Source: Planctomycetota bacterium (GTDB lineage: Bacteria; Planctomycetota; UBA1135; GCA-002686595). Taken from it: a stretch of DNA of 6,886 nucleotides. This document shows positions 5,381 through 6,886 of this stretch, piece by piece. The notes below the pieces were generated by a model. It saw only the letters and a program-made list of their open reading frames with translations. It was not told where the DNA came from and did not search any database. The stretch spans positions 1 to 6,886 of the forward strand of contig WTJQ01000247.1 of NCBI GenBank assembly GCA_011524785.1. Reading direction: 5' to 3'. Every line of letters starts with the position of its first letter. Position 1 is the first letter of the stretch. The position numbers and the translations under genes are program-made.

Positions 5381-6190
5381 ATGGGCCGCCTGCTCCTCGC
5401 GCTCGTCGCGCTGACCGCCTGCCAGACCGTGACCTCGCCGATCGAACCCCAGCCGGAGAGCCCCGGCACCCACCGCGCCGAGGTGCGGACGGTCGTCGCC
5501 GGGGACGGGCGCGGGGGAACGCGCGTCTGGGAGTACCGCCTGCTGGTCCCGAAGGAGCCTGCGGACGGCCCGCTCCCGCTCGTGGTGTTCCTCCACGGCG
5601 CCGGGGAGCGCGGGACCGACAACGAGCTCCAGCTGGTCCACATGCCCGAGCTGCTCCTGAAGGAGGGCGGGCCCTCCTTCGGCGGCTACCTGCTCGCGCC
5701 CCAGTGCCCCGAGGACCAGCGGTGGGTGGAGACCGACTGGGACCGGACCGATCCCGAGCCCATGGGACCCGATCCCTCCGCGCCGATGGTCGCCGCCATG
5801 GCCGCGCTGGCGCGCACCCTGGAGGAGGAGCCCATCGACCGGGAGCGGGTCCACCTGACCGGGCTCTCGATGGGCGGCTACGGCACCTTCGACCTCGGTC
5901 CGCGGTGGAGCGACCTGTGGGCGACCCTGACCCCGGTCTGCGGGGGTGGGGACCCGGACAGCGCGGCGCGCTTCCCGCGCGTCCCCGTCTGGATCTGGCA
6001 CGGCGTCGACGACCCGGCGGTGCCGTTCCAGCGCTCGGTGCTCATGGCGAACGCACTGGAGGCCGCGGGGCACGACGTGCGCTTCGAACAGCTCCCGGAG
6101 GGCACGGGTCACTGGGCCTGGGGACCGACCTACGACCCCGGCGGACCCTGGTGGGACTGGATCGAGGCGACCCGTAGGCCGCAGCCCTGA
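5381..6190 (+). CDS. Alpha/beta hydrolase lipoprotein (esterase / PHB depolymerase-like)
   Basis: Predicted exported serine hydrolase of the dienelactone hydrolase / polyhydroxybutyrate depolymerase-like group, of 269 residues. The N-terminus is a short lipoprotein signal, MGRLLLALVALTAC, with lipobox LTAC and acylated Cys14, so the enzyme should sit on a membrane facing outwards. After a Pro/Glu/Thr-rich linker (15-32), strands lead to FLHGAGERG at 70-78, where His72-Gly73 forms the oxyanion-hole region. The nucleophile elbow is GLSMGGYGTF with Ser163. The likely acid is Asp211 in HGVDDPAVPF, and the base is His244 in GTGHWAW. The triad order and spacing are complete, so I expect an active enzyme. 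Trp- and Gly-rich residues around 246-260 follow the histidine as in related secreted esterases. The ATG is chosen because the signal peptide begins there; the frame is open far upstream but that part is not protein-like. It is transcribed divergently from the TRAP receptor gene and may act on ester-linked substrates. The specific substrate is not evident. Confidence 0.87.
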   Translation: MGRLLLALVALTACQTVTSPIEPQPESPGTHRAEVRTVVAGDGRGGTRVWEYRLLVPKEPADGPLPLVVFLHGAGERGTDNELQLVHMPELLLKEGGPSFGGYLLAPQCPEDQRWVETDWDRTDPEPMGPDPSAPMVAAMAALARTLEEEPIDRERVHLTGLSMGGYGTFDLGPRWSDLWATLTPVCGGGDPDSAARFPRVPVWIWHGVDDPAVPFQRSVLMANALEAAGHDVRFEQLPEGTGHWAWGPTYDPGGPWWDWIEATRRPQP

Positions 6191-6198
6191 GGCCCGGA

Positions 6199-6230
6199 CG
6201 ATCGCCTCAAGCCAGCGCGCGGAGCGATCG
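6199..6230. repeat. Inverted repeat between hydrolase and pseudopilin genes
   Basis: CGATCGC (6199-6205) and GCGATCG (6224-6230) form a 7-bp inverted repeat with an 18-base spacer, inside the 71-base gap between the two genes. It could be an operator for the downstream gene or a weak terminator for the upstream one; no T-tract follows. The spacer includes CTCAAG, discussed and rejected as a promoter element. Confidence 0.35.
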
Positions 6231-6261
6231 AAAGCAGAGTACGGCGACGCGCCGCGCCCCG

Positions 6262-6747
6262 ATGGCCGACCCCACCTCCCCCACCCCGCGCTTCACGCTC
6301 CTGGGCCTGGTCCTGGTGCTGGTGGGCATCGCCGCCACCTCGGCGGTGGTGGTTCCCTGGTGGTTCGGCCGCGCGGAGGTGACCCTCGAGGCGGCAGCCA
6401 GACTCCTGGCCGAGGACGTCCACGACGTCCAGAACCGAGCCGCCCTGCGCGGCGAGCGCCTCGAGCTGCGCTTCGCTCCGGATGGCAGCGGCTACCGCGC
6501 CACCACCGCGATCGGCGACGACCTGGAGTCGCCCATGGCGAACGGGCCCTTCGAGCGCCACTACCCCCGCGACGCGGTCTTCCGGGGCGTCGAGATCGTG
6601 CGCACGCGCTTCGAGGGTGGGGATCGCCTGGCCTTCGGCCGCGCGGGCGAGTGCCTCTGGGCCGGTGAGATCGAACTCGCCTTCGAGGACGAGCGCACGA
6701 CGGTCCGGATCGAGGCCGACACGGGCATCGTGCGCGTCGGCGACTGA
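6262..6747 (+). CDS. GspH/FimT-like pseudopilin with degenerate prepilin signal
   Basis: A 161-residue single-pass membrane protein that resembles minor pseudopilins of type II secretion or type IV pilus systems. After a ten-residue polar leader comes FTLLGLVLVLVGIAATSAVVVP (residues 11-31 hydrophobic, then Pro32). Counting Phe11 as mature +1, Pro32 falls at +22, the place of the conserved pilin proline. The next helix (AARLLAEDVHDVQNRAALRG, 45-64) parallels the FimT/GspH helix with its alternating basic and acidic residues. The C-terminus (LAFGRAGECLWAGEIEL, then IEADTGIVRV) follows the GspH ending of F-x-x-x-G and TGRVRV. Two key residues are changed: the -1 Gly is Arg10 and the +5 Glu is Gly15, so prepilin peptidase cleavage is doubtful. 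No clear Shine-Dalgarno precedes the ATG. The gene stands alone; no other secretion gene is in the window. An unrelated membrane-anchored protein remains possible but is less likely given the two-ended match. Confidence 0.65.
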   Translation: MADPTSPTPRFTLLGLVLVLVGIAATSAVVVPWWFGRAEVTLEAAARLLAEDVHDVQNRAALRGERLELRFAPDGSGYRATTAIGDDLESPMANGPFERHYPRDAVFRGVEIVRTRFEGGDRLAFGRAGECLWAGEIELAFEDERTTVRIEADTGIVRVGD

Positions 6748-6886
6748 GAGCCACCGGCCCCGTGGAGTCCGGTCAGCGCTCGCGAGGGCGGGGCCGCGGC
6801 GCGGGTGAAAAAGGTGGAGCCGCCTCTGGGCGAGAGGCGGCTCCGATGTTCGCTCCGGGGGGGCGGGTCCCGTCTGGAGCGGGTCG
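6748..6886. other. Non-coding tail of the window
   Basis: These 139 bases follow the pseudopilin stop. Besides the 12-bp hairpin they contain a small stem (ACCGG 6753-6757 with CCGGT 6769-6773) and a 6-bp inverted repeat near the edge (CGCTCC 6851-6856 with GGAGCG 6876-6881). I see no protein-like reading frame. No stop codon occurs on the minus strand between 6776 and 6886 in any frame, so the end of a leftward gene cannot be located here. Confidence 0.5.
6816..6844 (-). terminator. Strong hairpin, intrinsic terminator for minus-strand transcription
   Basis: GGAGCCGCCTCT (6816-6827) and AGAGGCGGCTCC (6833-6844) form a perfect 12-bp stem with a five-base loop. On the minus strand the stem is followed, after three bases, by TTTTT (AAAAA at 6808-6812 on the plus strand). 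On the plus strand only GATGTTCG follows. It therefore reads best as an intrinsic terminator for a leftward gene beyond the right edge, and may also slow transcription from the pseudopilin gene, whose stop is 68 bases before it. Confidence 0.65.

Noticed and set aside
6206..6230. CTCAAG followed by GCGATCG as a sigma-28-like (flagellar) promoter for the pseudopilin gene
   Set aside because: The second element departs from GCCGATA and the spacing is about three bases too short for the usual consensus.
6343..6369. Short direct repeat of GGTGGTTC
   Set aside because: It encodes the Val-Val and Trp-Trp pairs of the pseudopilin helix end and is explained by coding.
1..6886. Search for a CRISPR array, tRNA, insertion sequence, toxin-antitoxin pair or other defence module
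   Set aside because: No repeated spacer pattern, cloverleaf, transposase motif or small paired genes could be recognised.

Overview
The window is about 70% G+C by eye, densely coding, and carries six protein-coding genes. I see no tRNA, rRNA, CRISPR array or insertion sequence. The gene content is a TRAP transporter of the TakP/FcbT type, a Tat-type lipoprotein signal, a depolymerase-like alpha/beta hydrolase lipoprotein, a Sel1-repeat metalloprotease and a GspH/FimT-like pseudopilin. This points to a diderm, heterotrophic bacterium from a high-GC lineage. A high-GC Planctomycetota or a myxobacterium-like group would fit, but this assignment is inference and nothing here fixes the taxon.

Left block (1-4200, + strand): four genes are packed head to tail and look like one operon. 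The first is the 3' part of a Gfo/Idh/MocA oxidoreductase of the dimeric dihydrodiol / D-xylose dehydrogenase type, cut by the left edge. After a 6-nt gap comes the TRAP small permease (DctQ type, TTG start). The TRAP large permease (DctM type) follows with a 1-nt TGATG overlap. The last gene overlaps it by 4 nt (ATGA) and encodes a predicted exported zincin metalloprotease with an HEFAH motif and C-terminal Sel1-like repeats.

Middle block (4226-5338, - strand): the TRAP substrate-binding protein, TakP/FcbT1-like with a Tat signal and a lipobox, faces the operon tail to tail. A 16-nt perfect palindrome covers its stop codon and may act as a shared terminator.

Right block (5381-6747, + strand): a secreted lipoprotein alpha/beta hydrolase diverges from the binding-protein gene across only 42 nt. 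Each of the two start codons has a TANNNT -10-like hexamer 6-7 nt upstream, which suggests leaderless divergent promoters. A short GspH/FimT-like pseudopilin with a degenerate prepilin cleavage site follows. A strong hairpin near the right edge has its T-tract on the minus strand, so it probably terminates a leftward gene outside the window.

Working model: the binding protein captures a carboxylic acid (2-oxo acid, hydroxy acid or sugar acid) outside the membrane, DctQM imports it with sodium, and the oxidoreductase acts on a related sugar or diol in the cytoplasm. The exported hydrolase could release substrate from esters. The metalloprotease and the pseudopilin have no obvious role in this scheme. 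I did not find convincing evidence of a wholly new system. The most unusual items are the zincin-Sel1 fusion coupled to the permease genes, the degenerate pseudopilin, and the compact divergent promoter.
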